Assembly: GCA_026168455.1 (NCBI GenBank)
Contig: CM047427.1
Coordinates: forward strand, 63,306,162-63,370,161
Length of the DNA: 64,000 nt
Reading direction: 5' to 3'
Source: Theocolax elegans
Taxonomy: Eukaryota > Arthropoda > Insecta > Hymenoptera > Cerocephalidae
In this document: positions 11,101-23,100 of the stretch, in pieces
Layout of the letters: each line of letters begins with the position of its first letter
Position numbering within the stretch: position 1 is the first letter of the stretch
The notes under the pieces: model-generated
Seen by the model: the letters and a program-made list of their open reading frames with translations, nothing else
Told to the model about the DNA's origin: nothing
Databases searched by the model: none
Made by a program: the position numbers and the translations under genes

Positions 11101-14100
11101 TGCTTAAAGAATTGAGAGAGAAATTCGACCAAGAAGGTTTAATTCTCAGTGCTGCCGTTGGAGCAGCAGAGGTATCCGCTAGCAAATCTTACATCATTTC
11201 CGAAGTCGCCAAATACTTGCATTTCATCAACTTGATGACCTACGATTTGCACGGCATTTGGGATAAGAAGACTGGTATCAACGCTCCACTTTATGCTGGA
11301 TCTTGGGAAAATGGCAACGAACGAGGTCTCAATGTGGTAAGTATTTAGCTGGTTGCCAACTCTTGCGCATTGCATTACAATTTCAGATTTCTACTTATCG
11401 ATATACACTTGGATGTTAATCTGATAATGTATTTATATTTTCATATGAAGTAGATAAATTACTGATAAATCATTATGTAATATTACAAGTCGAAAAAATA
11501 TTCTTTCGAAAAATATTGACGAAGGTTAGACAAAATTATTAGTAATGTTATCTTTAGTACCATTGGACTTTGAATTTAGAAAATATTATAATATTACAAG
11601 CGTTAAAGATTGCATACAATATTAAATATTTTTTCATTGATAACATCAAAATCAGAAGTGTATTTATTTTTAAGCCAAAGGAATTTTTGTATAATTTTGA
11701 TAAAATCTTATGACTGTTAATCATTATCAAATGTTCTTTTCATAATAATACTTTAGTAAAAATGAGAAACATTTAATAGGTAGTTTCTAGGTATCTTCTA
11801 GGTAAAAATATATAGATGTTATTAGTTGATGTAGTTAATGCTTCTTTGACAGTCTTACGAGTCTCTTCAGCGATAGAAAATGTGAAGACAAGTTTTGACC
11901 AGTATTATCACGTCAAATCTTAAATGAAATAGTTACATCTAAAAATAAAAATGATCATGACCATTATGTTACATTAATTCAAAAGTTGTTCTCGGTTATA
12001 TTTTTTTAATTCCATTTAATTTTACGACTCATTTAAAATAACAAAGTATCCGATCTCTTTTAATTACTCGATTTATTTCTAATAAAGTATAACAAACAGT
12101 AAGTAAATTTAATAAGTCATAACGTGTAATGATTAATGAAAATCTTATGCTTTCATTAAAAATTAAAGATATTGCTTTTTAACACTTATCAATATTGCAT
12201 GATAAAGCTTGCGTTTTTTCTAATAGTTTAATAGATTATTAAATACACTTTTATCACATAATGAATATAATGTGCGTACATGCTTTGTAAGTATTATTGA
12301 TTATTGAAGCTAAGTTATTTACTGTTTGAAGCAGTCGCATTAATCTATTTTTAAATTTTGAATAACACATAGGTTTTGCCTTAAATTAACGAAAATTAAT
12401 ATTAAGGGGATGTCGGACTCAAAAAATGGTCATTTTTAATATTTTTTTATAAACAAAAAATAAATTTTTAAAAAAATCCTGAACGCCATGCCCTTAGGCA
12501 TGTTTTAAATAATATACTCAAATTTTTTCAGAATTTTAAGTTTGTAATTAAATTCTGATTTTTGCGTTGAAAATTCATGTCTTTTTAGATCAATAATTAC
12601 CGATTGAAAATTGTTTACTCATTTATTATTAACAAATTTTGTTTTTTCGTAAAAAATCAAAACGCCCTTGCTTTTGTTTCAAACTACTCATATAAATTTG
12701 TCAGATTTTTAATTCGATATTTGCAACATAATTCTTATGTTGAAAGGTGTAGATCCTTGTAACTTGGGTCTGACGTTCCGTTAATACATGTACATCGCAA
12801 TAATATATAGTAGTTTTAATTAAAAAAGAATTCCTATATTTGAAAATGTGATTACTATATAGAGATGAGTTTTCAAGTAGTATCTATAATCCAGAATGTA
12901 ATGCTTTATAGTTATTAGTCTTAAAATAGTTAGCTTTGCTAGCAATTCCTGGTTGTAAAATAATTAATGGATGATGAATATAGATACACTGAGGAAATAG
13001 TTATAGTAAAAATTACAATGTTGTCTATTAATGCAGGGACAGAGTGACACAATCCAAAAATTTACCGTAGTGTATAATAAATTTTACTGAATTTGTAGTA
13101 AATATTACCAGAATTGTAGTAAAAATTAATAGCTTTATAGTGAATTTTATTATACACTATGGTAAATTTTTGGATTGTGTCACTCTGTCCCTGCATTAAT
13201 AGACAACATTGTAATTTTTACTACAACTTTTTTCTCAGTGTACCGATAAGAGTGATTGAAATAATGATAAATTATAAATATGAGCCTTAACTTCGAATAT
13301 TTTCCGTGTAAGACAATTCGAACTCTTAATTACAGAATGCATCGGTTCACTACTGGTTGGAACAAGGTGCTCCAGCTGAGAAACTCGTACTTGGCGTTCC
13401 CTTCTACGGTAGAGGCTTCACCCTTTCCAACAATCAAATGAATGGAATCGGTGCCCCCGCTAACCAACCTGCACGCGCTGGACCATACACTCGTGAACCC
13501 GGTATGTTGGGATACAATGAAATTTGCGAGAAATTCATCAATGAAAACTGGCAAGTTAAGTACCAAGAGGAGCAACGTGTCCCATACGCTGTTAGCGGCA
13601 ACCAATGGGTTGGTTATGATAATCAACGGTAAGAAATTACTTGACTTTTTTCACTTTAATTTTTGCCTCCTGTTTTCCGCTATTTTTTATCACATTTTTT
13701 CAAAATGAATAATACCTTTAGTCATCAAATTTTTTGCTTTATACTTACAAGAAAAACATCATATGTTTGGGAAACGGATCTTTTCTAATATAAAAATATG
13801 TGGAAAGCCAGAGCCGCATGCCCTAACAATCGTTTCGTTCGTTTGTTTTCTTTGCTATCGATAGTTTAGTATAAATAAAAAGCGTAACATATACTTAACG
13901 GAACTTAATCAAGCGAAAGATAAAAGGATTTCTTAATTATTCAAATATAAAACATGTTCTGCAAAGTAAAATTGAAAGAGTTAACAATATATATATAGAA
14001 AGGTTTTAAAAATTGTAAATAAATTCCTCAAGGGCCTTTTATAGAAATCTTGTTGAGTATGATAAAATTCTATCGTTTTATTTATCAATATAAAAGTATT

Positions 14101-15266
14101 TTGACTATTGTTAATTTATTAACAAAATGAAGATGGTTAAACGTATACCCTACTTTAAAAATTATAAAAAATAATTTTTTTGTTTTGTAATCTAATTAAT
14201 CATATTGTTCTTATGTATTAAAAATTATTTAAAATGTTATTTGTCAAAAGTGCTTTTTTGCTACATTATATATTGTTTTAACTTTTAATTACGCTTCAAT
14301 CGTATATTTAAAGCGAATTGGAGCCGCGGTGGCTCATGGGTAGAGCTCCCGACTCTTACACCGAAGGTCGTGGGTTCGATCCCAGACGTGTACCTCTGAA
14401 AATTTTTTCATGTGCATTTTTCGAACACCGCGACTCAGTGGCTCGGCGTGTCACTATAATGTGACGCCAGTTCAGGTGCGCGTGCGTTTCGTGCACTTGT
14501 CAGCTCAGTGCATGAGAGGCACGGGCATCTGAACTATAGGGAACGTTAGGGACGCGAAGATGTAAAGAGGATCGCGGTGGTACCATCGGGAGGACAGGAA
14601 ACTGTAATTATTAGACTAATTACGGTGACCGATGATATCTTCCGATGGACACAAGCACCACTGTTTCAACTACATGAGCTTTGTTTACAGACACACCGTT
14701 CACCTCCGTTGCTGATTAGCCCTGGCAGCATAAATAGAGTGACGTTAAATAACAAAAAAAAAAAAAAAAAAAAATTTAAAGCGAATCAATATTAAATGCA
14801 GGATAAATATAAACATGAATTTTATGATATTTCCAGCTCTTTGACTGAAAAGGCTGAATACGTTAACAAACTCGGACTCGGCGGTATGATGGTATGGAGT
14901 GTCGAAACCGATGACTTTAAGGGTGTCTGCGGTGAAAAATACCCACTTTTGAAGACAATCAACCACGTTCTTCGTAATGGAGCTGCACCCTTACCTACAC
15001 GTCCAGTTCCTACAACAACCCCTGGTTCGGTGGTAACCAACGAACCAAACAACCCAACTCAACCCGAGCAACCTCATGAAACACCAAAACCAACCGACAT
15101 TTGCAAACACGAAGGATACGTCCGCGATTCAAAACGCTGCAACATCTTTTATTATTGCCAAGCCTCTGAGGGTAAATACATCGTGTCTGAATTTTCGTGC
15201 CCAGACCCACTTGTATTCGATCTCAGCATTAATGGTTGTAATTACAAAACTTATGTCCAGTGCTGA
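8140..15266 (+). CDS. Secreted chitinase, GH18 plus CBM14, 483 aa, four coding exons
   Basis: Coding exons 8140-8200, 8392-9059, 13336-13628 and 14837-15266 join in phase with GT-AG introns. Residues 1 to about 18 are a signal peptide (MRAITFVFAGLLALATAS). The GH18 domain follows: KTMIAIGGWNEGS at 98-110, the catalytic DxxDxDxE signature FDGFDVDWEYP with D140, D143, D145 and the proton donor E147, then MTYDLHGIW and GGMMVWSVETDDF. A Pro/Thr-rich linker (about 393-428) leads to a peritrophin-A (CBM14) chitin-binding domain with six cysteines at 430, 442, 448, 462, 475 and 483. All key residues are intact. It should hydrolyse beta-1,4 bonds of chitin outside the cell. The compact layout of one catalytic and one binding domain suits a gut-type group IV chitinase, but subgroup is inference. 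The gene carries a duplicated exon 2. Confidence 0.93.
8376..10652 (+). repeat. Tandem duplication within the chitinase gene, unit 1
   Basis: A 2,277-bp unit containing the acceptor, all of exon 2 (8392-9059), the following intron sequence and a MITE. It is repeated immediately downstream. The left boundary lies inside the polypyrimidine tract of the exon 2 acceptor, where both copies start to match (ATTTTCTTTTGTACAG). Confidence 0.9.
10129..10503 (+). mobile_element. TTAA-flanked MITE (copy 4) in chitinase intron
   Basis: TTAA (10125-10128), then GGGGATGTCGGACTC; ends GGGTCTGACGTTCCG, then TTAA (10504-10507). Both target-site copies are perfect. 375 bp, no ORF. Confidence 0.8.
10669..11336 (+). 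CDS. Duplicate chitinase exon 2 (alternative or non-used)
   Basis: Identical in protein to 8392-9059, with its own acceptor (TTTTGTACAG to 10668) and donor (GTAAGT from 11337). The exon is 668 nt: it begins in phase 1 and ends in phase 0. Including both copies in one mRNA would therefore shift the frame and meet an in-frame stop after about 30 codons. Either copy alone joins exon 1 to exon 3 correctly. So the copies must be mutually exclusive, or one is unused, or the duplication is an assembly error. Confidence 0.85.
12406..12780 (+). mobile_element. TTAA-flanked MITE (copy 5), duplicated with the exon
   Basis: TTAA at 12402-12405 and 12781-12784. This is the same insertion as copy 4, carried along in the 2.28-kb duplication, so it is not an independent insertion. 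Confidence 0.8.
12987..13240. mobile_element. Palindromic TA-flanked MITE in chitinase intron 2
   Basis: 254 bp, starts CACTGAGG and ends TTCTCAGTG, flanked by TA at 12985-12986 and 13241-13242. Roughly 100-bp arms are inverted complements (GTCACTCTGTCCCTGCATTA on the right pairs with its complement on the left), leaving a short AT-rich centre. CACTGAG ends and a TA target duplication are typical of Tc1/mariner-type MITEs. No ORF. Confidence 0.8.
14306..14786 (+). mobile_element. tRNA-derived SINE in chitinase intron 3
   Basis: The element body spans 14319-14774 and is flanked by a 13-bp target duplication ATTTAAAGCGAAT at 14306-14318 and 14774-14786. A pol III box A-like TGGCTCATGGGTAGAGC lies at 14330-14346 and a perfect box B GGTTCGATCCC at 14373-14383, spaced as in a tRNA. 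A GC-richer tRNA-unrelated body follows, and the element ends in a run of about 21 A. The intact duplication and tail point to a young insertion. It lies 63 bp upstream of the exon 4 acceptor. Confidence 0.88.
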
Positions 15267-15330
15267 AGATTTGTTTAAGACTCTTAGTTAATATATAGCA
15301 AGTAAGAAATTCTTTGTATATGAAATAAAA
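15267..15330 (+). terminator. Chitinase 3' UTR and polyadenylation signal
   Basis: AATAAA at 15324-15329, 58 bp after the TGA stop, gives a short 3' UTR. Confidence 0.6.
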
Positions 15331-15615
15331 TAATATTTGATACTTCTTAATTATATATTTTTTATTTTTAATTTGAATTTGAATTTCCTTATATAGACAT
15401 TTATTCAAAGCGCACATAATTTTTAAATAAGGTTTTAAAATGCGTTTTAAAGTTAATCAATATATTTAATAAAACATGATAAATAGTCAAGTTAAGTTAT
15501 TATCAGCTGCCAGAAAATACGACAGGTTTCAACCAGTGTTGGGTACGTAGTCGTTAAACAACCCATTTTCAAATACTTTTTCATTATTTGAGTTTTAATA
15601 TATATATATATATAT
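15331..15615. other. Intergenic AT-rich DNA ending in a TA microsatellite
   Basis: No gene seen. A (TA)n run at about 15598-15615 is the insertion site of the foldback element. Confidence 0.4.
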
Positions 15616-16873
15616 GGGCTATTTCACGTCAAGTGGTACGATGAAAATTTTAAATCGCTCCAAAATTTGAAAACAGGCTGGAAATATCTTTCAGAAGATA
15701 GAAAAAAATTTTGAGGTGTTAAAAATAATTTGCATAAGAGTTATTCCACCATGAAAAATGGAAATTTTTCAATTTTTTAGAAAAATTTCTATTTTCAAAG
15801 CCATTTATCCCAAAATCTATTGATTTTTTTGAAAAAACATTAAAAACAACTTTTGTTCAAAATAATCTTTAGAACTTATCTACCTGGGTTACAATTCTTA
15901 ATTTTAAAATCTCGAAGAAATATAACGCCCGGAAATATTGAATATCAAAAAAAGGCGACCACGCCACAATCGATTTTGATCTAACACCGCTCAAAAGATC
16001 ACATTTTTCGCGAGCTTTCGAATGGCGGTGGTTAGATTATTGGCCAAGACCGTTGGTGTAAGTTATACCCCATAAACCTCATAAAATCACTAATTTTCAT
16101 GTATTTTAGGGCATTTATCTCAAAATCTATTGATTTTTTTGAAAAAACATAAAAAACAACTTTTGTTCAAAATAATCCTTAGAACTTAACTACCTGGGTT
16201 ACAATTCTTAATTTTAAAATCTCGAAGAGATAGGGCACTTGGAAATATTGAATATCAAAAAAAGGCGACCACGCCTCAATCGATTTTGATCTAACACCGC
16301 TCAAAAGATCACATTTTTTGAGAGCTTTCGAATGGCGGTGGTTAGATTATTGGCCAAGACCGCTGGTGTAAGTTATGCCCTAAAATACATGAAAATTAGT
16401 GATTTTATGAGGTTTATGGGGTATAACTTACACCAACGGTCTTGGCCAATAATCTAACCACCGCCATTCGAAAGCTCGCGAAAAATGTGATCTTTTGAGC
16501 GGTGTTAGATCAAAATCGATTGTGGCGTGGTCGCCTTTTTTTGATATTCAATATTTCCGGGCGTTATATTTCTTCGAGATGTTAAAATTAAGAATTGTAA
16601 CCCAGGTAGATAAGTTCTAAAGATTATTTTGAACAAAAGTTGTTTTTAATGTTTTTTCAAAAAAATCAATAGATTTTGAGATAAATGGCTTTGAAAATAG
16701 AAATTTTTCTAAAAAATTGAAAAATTTCCATTTTTCATGGTGGAATAACTCTTAGGCAAATTATTTTTAACACCTAAAAATTTTTTTCTATCTTCTGAAA
16801 GATATTTCCAGCCTGTTTTCAAATTTTGGAGCGATTTAAAATTTTCATCGTACCACTTGACGTGAAATAGCCC
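15616..16873. mobile_element. Foldback element, long inverted repeat with a third copy as loop
   Basis: Begins GGGCTATTTCACGTCAAGTG and ends with its complement CACTTGACGTGAAATAGCCC, flanked on both sides by (TA)n. Left arm 15616-16113 pairs with right arm 16375-16873, near-perfectly. The 261-bp loop (16114-16374) is itself a direct-orientation copy of the inner part of the left arm (about 15803-16075; landmark GGCGACCACGCC). No coding capacity. If transcribed it would fold into a hairpin of about 490 bp. Confidence 0.9.
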
Positions 16874-19640
16874 ATATATATATATATATATATATACACA
16901 CCAAATAACGCATATAGATTTTTTTAAAAATGTGATTGGCTGGTTGTCATTGTCAAGGAAGCAGCACGACATTTCCTGTGTTTTGCGTTCTGATTTTCGC
17001 ATTTTAATCGCCATTCAGAAACAAGAACAAGTTCACAGCTAATGTGAAATTTTTACAAATAGTTGCGGAATTGATTTGCAACTTTGTTAATTACATTTAA
17101 ACGAATCAAAGTTGAACTTATAGAGCTAGTAATTATAGAGATTTAATGATACAGTCAATGATAGCGAACATGTACTTTTATGAGTTATTTAACTAAATGC
17201 ATTAATGATAACATATCATTAATCAGTATAGCTTACTATTCAAAGTTCCATTCAGTAATATAAAAAAGATGTAAGTGAAATAAAACTTTTATCATTTTTC
17301 ATAAATCATTAATTCTTCAATTAACATAATGAAAAATTCTTTCCTCAAAGTGTATAATTGTCAAATAAAAATTACATAATTATTGTCTGTAATTGCTACG
17401 ACACTTTATAAAATATTTCGATGTAATGTTAAAAATGCTCTTGTTTTGGCAATTATTGCTTTTACACGCACATCCTACTATTTGATGAATAGTATAAAAT
17501 GTTTTTATAGGTCTGTTTGACAAAATCATCATGCTTATCCACATACACTGAATGTATGTATATTCAACGTACACATTGTAAATGCAGTGCTGCACATGTT
17601 TACTTGCAAACTTTTTTCAACTTTGCGATATACCCGATCGAAATGAAATAAAAAAGAAATATTACTCATAATCTATATTTATTGTTTTTGCATAAACTTC
17701 CGCAGTTTACTTTAACTTATCACACAATATCGAAAGATATTCACATAAACAAACAAACCTCTCTCTTAGCATTACGCCGTACGTATAAAACACAGAAGAG
17801 TTATGCGCTATTCTGTTTGGTTTATTATTGATTTGTCTAACTAAGGCTATTAACAATTCTTAAAATAATAGTTTAATCAGTAGATACCGCTTAATCCGAG
17901 GTTTGTTATAAATATCTTTTACATATTTAAGTTTCTATGTATCAGTGATTACATTATTGTAATATTATAATTATCGTCTTTTACGTTTTACTTAAAACGT
18001 GATAACAATGACTTTATGAATCATATTGTAAATTGATGAAGGTACAATTACAATAAACACAATTGTGAATAATCATTGACAATAATAATTTATTTCGTTG
18101 AAAGCCGAATTACGAATTGAGTTAGCACTTGAAAGAAGAACCTCTTTTAAACTCAAGTAGAAGACACATATATTATTCGATAATTACCTAGTAGTGTTGG
18201 TTAGTATGATAAGGTACGCAGCATCCCAAGTTCAGGTCACTCGACCGATTCTCGCAGCGACGCCCCTAATGGCAGTACAAACGAGTACGAAAAGAAATTG
18301 ATAACGAAATATCGGTTTGCATAATGAATCACTATGCAATCAAAGTAAATATCACCGTAACTGACCAATAAACATCGAGGGAACAAATGATTATGGTATT
18401 TAAAAACTAATTGCAATAATTTAACATAATACTCGGAAGTCGACTACGGTTAATGTACAAATACTCGATCTTACTAATTTCTCCGTATAAATTATTGTTT
18501 TGGGTTAATCAATTTTCAGACGAAAAATTAATCGATTGATTTTTGAGAAATCTGTTGAAATTTAAACTTAAAATGTTTAACTTTTATTGTTTTCTTTTAT
18601 AATAAACCCATTGTATTTGAAATAAGCCCATCAACACTCAAGATATTATATTTTTACTGGAGGATTCGTTTTATCTTTCATAATTCTACCATCAAAATAA
18701 TAAAAAATAGTAAATATAAAAACAAAAATAGAAAAGCTGAAAATCAGAAATTGAAAAATTATAAAATTCAGTCGCTGACCCCTTGTAAATGTAAATCAAG
18801 CGTTAATCATTCGGCATCACTTACATTATCCAATGCTATTTAAAAATCGTGCAGACTGCATAATACTTGATGTCTTTTGTCAAAAGTTGATTCGCGAGTG
18901 AAAGTGCGCAGTCTCGTCGAATCGTTTTTTTAAAGCACTGCGTTATTCTGGTATCATTTAATATTTTTCAACTGCTGAACAAACGGTCGAGTGATCAAAT
19001 ATTTAACGTGAAATTTTGTAAGAATTATGCTTTTGGTAAGAAAGTTGAGTATCCATAGAAAAAAATTGGAGTGTTAACTTTGGAAGAAAATTCTTTTAGA
19101 AAATCCTGGAACTGGAAGTAGATTTTTCGAGTGATTTCATGTGTAGACTATACATGCAGCAACCTATTTGAGTAAGTACACTACCGTTTATTTTTCTGTA
19201 AATTATTATATTTCCAAATAAATTTAATATTATATACATAAATTATAATGTATAAGCGAGTATTTGTGCCTCTGATGTATATAAAAACGTGTCGTCTAAG
19301 TACGTTGGTATGTAAATTTAAAAATAATTTCACATCTAAAAAAATCTTGTTATATATTATTAAATTGTAAATAATATTAAAAATATTATAAGTAATATGA
19401 TTTTATAAGTAAACTGCTAAGAATTATAAACGTTTCTCATAAATATTAAATTCTGAATGCAACAGAAAATTTATACTAATAATCGAGTATACAAGATATA
19501 ATAATTATACATTGGATCTACATTGGCTTTTATCTGTATTCGTTTAATCTTCATTAACACCTAAATGAAACAGAAATGATGCATTTAATTTCCAGTAACC
19601 TACATTAATTATTTTTACGTAACGACGAAAAGAAAATGAT
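16874..19640. other. Intergenic DNA
   Basis: A (TA)n tract at 16874-16897, then AT-rich sequence without supported genes. Two small CpG-bearing patches (about 18205-18290 and 18890-18920) and a GTAAGT at 19172 could belong to a 5' UTR exon of the CRAL-TRIO gene, but this is weak. Confidence 0.35.
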
Positions 19641-19779
19641 CACGCGCGATAATATTATAGGTATATAATAAAAAAAAGTAATAAACTATGCACTTGACTC
19701 GAAAAGACAATTAAACGGGCTGACAACGATATCGGACATCTATACGATTTCTGTACACCAAGATCGCTGCATCCTCGCG

Positions 19780-20195
19780 CTCGGTTTTGTTATCGCTCCA
19801 AACTCATGAGGCACACGCGGCCTTTATCTGTCACGGGCGGATAAAGAAAGAAAAAGTTGACGCGTTCGAGTGCTTCGAACACGCATACACACGTACAATG
19901 ATCGCACGCGAGTATTCAAAGCTGAGTCTCTTCGACCGATTGGACTTTGGAATCGGAGTGAGAGAGAGAGAAAGAAAGATTGCTGATCGGTAACCGAAGA
20001 TGACGAAGACTGTGGGGAGAGAAGGAGGACTAAGGAAGAGTCGTGGAGGCGACTTGAAATCACCAGAACTACTGGCGACGCTCGAACAAAGAGGATCGCC
20101 GAAATTTGTTACCATTTCTCGTCAGGATTTTCCAGTTTTTTCATTTTTACATTTTTTATTTAATTTTTTTTTAGTTTGAGTGGATTGGCTCAAAC
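19780..20195 (+). promoter_or_regulatory. Probable promoter/5' UTR region of first CRAL-TRIO gene
   Basis: GC and CpG content rise sharply (for example CACACGCGGCC, ACTGGCGACGCTCG) between about 19770 and 20120. A long polypyrimidine tract then ends in TTTTTTTTTAG at 20174, giving a likely acceptor 21 bp before the ATG. This suggests that the transcript starts here or further upstream and that the 5' UTR is spliced. No TATA box is placed with confidence. Confidence 0.4.
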
Positions 20196-23100
20196 ATGTC
20201 TGACTTTGAAATGAATGAGGGTCCTTTGGACGAGGAGACGAAAGCGCTCGCCGTCAAGGAACTCAGGGAGACTGACGAAAATGTTAAGAATGGCATTGCC
20301 AAGCTTAGACAACTTTTGGAAGGTTAGTTTTACTTTGTTTATCATATATTATTCAATTACTATATTATACATTCTTTTCAAAAACTATACTCTGTTAAAG
20401 TAAAACAATGAATTTACTACTTCTAAAAATCAAGCAATCTCTCTCTATTTGATTATTTCGAGAAGTGGATTACTTATTATTTTCAAAAGACTAAATATTC
20501 TATTTGATGAATTAATTTCTTTGCATATTATCGCTAGTCATTAATGAAGCGATGAATATTTCGTTATTTTCATAATGAGCTTATTTTTACTTTTGAATTA
20601 ATATAATTTAATTTTCAAATTAGTGAATAAGTAATTTTTAATTTTGATTATTGCTTACCATTATTTAAATAGTCAAATTTTTATGTATTTTTAAATAGGT
20701 ATATATTTTTGTATCTATTGTAATTTTTTAATCGCATTCATAACAAAAAAATCTTATGTTTGTTTTGTTCATAGATGATTTTTACAAATTCTAATTATCC
20801 GAGAATAGAGATTATAAATAATGTGTTTTAACTTTCTCATGAAAGAAAAAGTTTTTCATATTTAAATAATGAAATCAATGAACACGTGGTCATGCGCATG
20901 CGTCAACTTGCATGGTATATTATAATTTTGAATCCTTTGAATTATTTAAATTAAATATTCTAACATAAATTTTTAAAACGTTCTAAAATGAACATTGCAT
21001 TAGAATATTCAGTTGGATAGATTTGCGTAAGTTCATTATTATAAAAGTAATTATGTATTTGCTCTTCTTACAGCCATATCGATATTTAGAGATTCTGATA
21101 ATAATCAAAAAGATTGATAAACGTGTTTATTATAAGTTAATAAGAGAATGTGATTAAATTAATATAATCGATCAATACTTTTTTTACTTAAGAGTGTTGC
21201 ATATAAAGAAATTACTTTTGACAATTTGTCTAAATAATAATAAGTAAATATATGTTTAATAGAATTTCTAATAAAATAAAGCATTTAAAATTAGATATTT
21301 TAGTTCATAGAATTAGAACAGTCTTTTTTTAAAAAAAAATAGTTCATTTTAAATTTTAACACATTACAAAAGGAATGAAATAAGCTTTATTACATATCGA
21401 TTTTTTAAAAAACGAAAGTAAATCAGCATTTTTAGATAAATAACTTTAAAAATGAAGTTTTTAAAAGATTAGTAATGTTTTTCATTTTTTGTACCATGCA
21501 ATGGCATATCCCATAACTTTATTCAAAAACAACAAGGTAATAAATATGTTTGAATAATTAATGTCGTAGTTTTATTACTTTCAATGATGAAAAGCTTACT
21601 GATAATGAAGTTTTTTGAAATCTAATAACGTTTTCAAGCATAAAAAGTTATCTGAAGTAATAAGCATAATTTAATAAAGATAATCTACTCAGCATAATAT
21701 TTTTTGAGTATAGAATAATTTGGGGTTAGTGAACATTTTATACAAAATTTTAAATTATTATGATTTTTATTTCATTACATTCTTAGTGGTTACATATAAT
21801 AAGATATACATTAAAATTCTGATTTTTTTGTAAATAAAACAGTCAATTACACAATGTGTTTAAGGTATTTTAAACCAAATTAATGTAACATTATTGACGG
21901 ATATTTTGTGAAAATTATTATTCAAAATAAAAATTATAAAAAAATGTGGATTGTATTGAGCATTTAAAACTGTTTAATATACATTGTTTTTTTGCGATAT
22001 CGCTATTTTTGTTTAAACAATTTCTTTCCTTAAACATTATTACTCAAATTAGTTTTACAGTAATATTAATAATAAATATTTTAAAATAATTTAAAATAAG
22101 TGTATGAACGAAATTTTAAACTGGTGAACTTTTTTTATCGGCGCATTATATTTTGATAACCTATTGATTTATCAAAAACGAATCATCATTATATAATTCT
22201 GTTTTCATTTTGTTTTTTTGTTCTTAGTACTTTATATTTTCTTTAATTATAATATTTAAATTTATATTTTATCGGGAATCTGCATATTAAGAATAAGTGA
22301 GTTGATTTATTCGTCAATATAACATTTTTATATTTATCCGATGCTTGTAATTTAGCGATTAAACAACGAATACCTTTGAATGCATTAAAAAGTTATTTTG
22401 ATTCATCAGAGTAGAATGGAAAAACACGCTTAATAATAAAATATTAACACTTAACGACAATACCAACAATTAAAATGCAAATGATTTGAGTTTTATTTTA
22501 CAATTAATAAATAGTTACCAAATTATTGACAAAATGATTAGAATAGCTAATATGAAAGATATTTCAGAAACGAAAACAGTCTGTAAATGAAGATTTTCCA
22601 CTAACATTGATATCGAAATGAAATAATATATTTGCTTTCACATCGGGGATACATTATATTCGTTCAAGTATGTATATAATCTTTTGGGAGATTTCGAAAT
22701 CGAAATCAGAGATAGTTGCATACATATACGAAAAGAGCTTGGGGTCAAAGCCGATAATCGGGTTGTCGTTATCGGGGGCAATTTATACATACTTTACTTC
22801 ACTCACGATGGAGAACGCTGCACGAGCTACAATATGTGTACATAGCCCTCTAAGCATGAGTTTCTCTGATAATTTTGTATATCTGTAATGTCTTCGGTAA
22901 CATTATGTATACACGTACACATTTTTTGTATTATTTCATACGCGATTCAAACTTTTTCATTTTTTATAGGAAAATTTACTTATACAAATAATTGTTATTA
23001 TACGAATTTATTAAAAATATTACTTAAGAATATTCGACAATGAGGCTGGTAAATGTTAATAAAATAATTTAAAAGTTAATAACTATATATACTGTTTAAT

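Larger units (their letters stand above)
10653..12931 (+). repeat. Tandem duplication within the chitinase gene, unit 2
   Basis: Second copy of the unit above. The differences I saw are homopolymer or dinucleotide indels: one T more near 12444, one A fewer near 12472 and one extra TA near 12807. The exon portion gives an identical protein. Confidence 0.9.

Noticed and set aside
10669..11336. Second chitinase gene
   Set aside because: Only exon 2 is duplicated. There is no second signal-peptide exon, exon 3 or exon 4, so this is an exon duplication and not a second gene.
16709..17014. 101-codon minus-strand open frame at the edge of the foldback
   Set aside because: It spans the repeat arm and a (TA)n tract (YIYIYIYG); not a protein.
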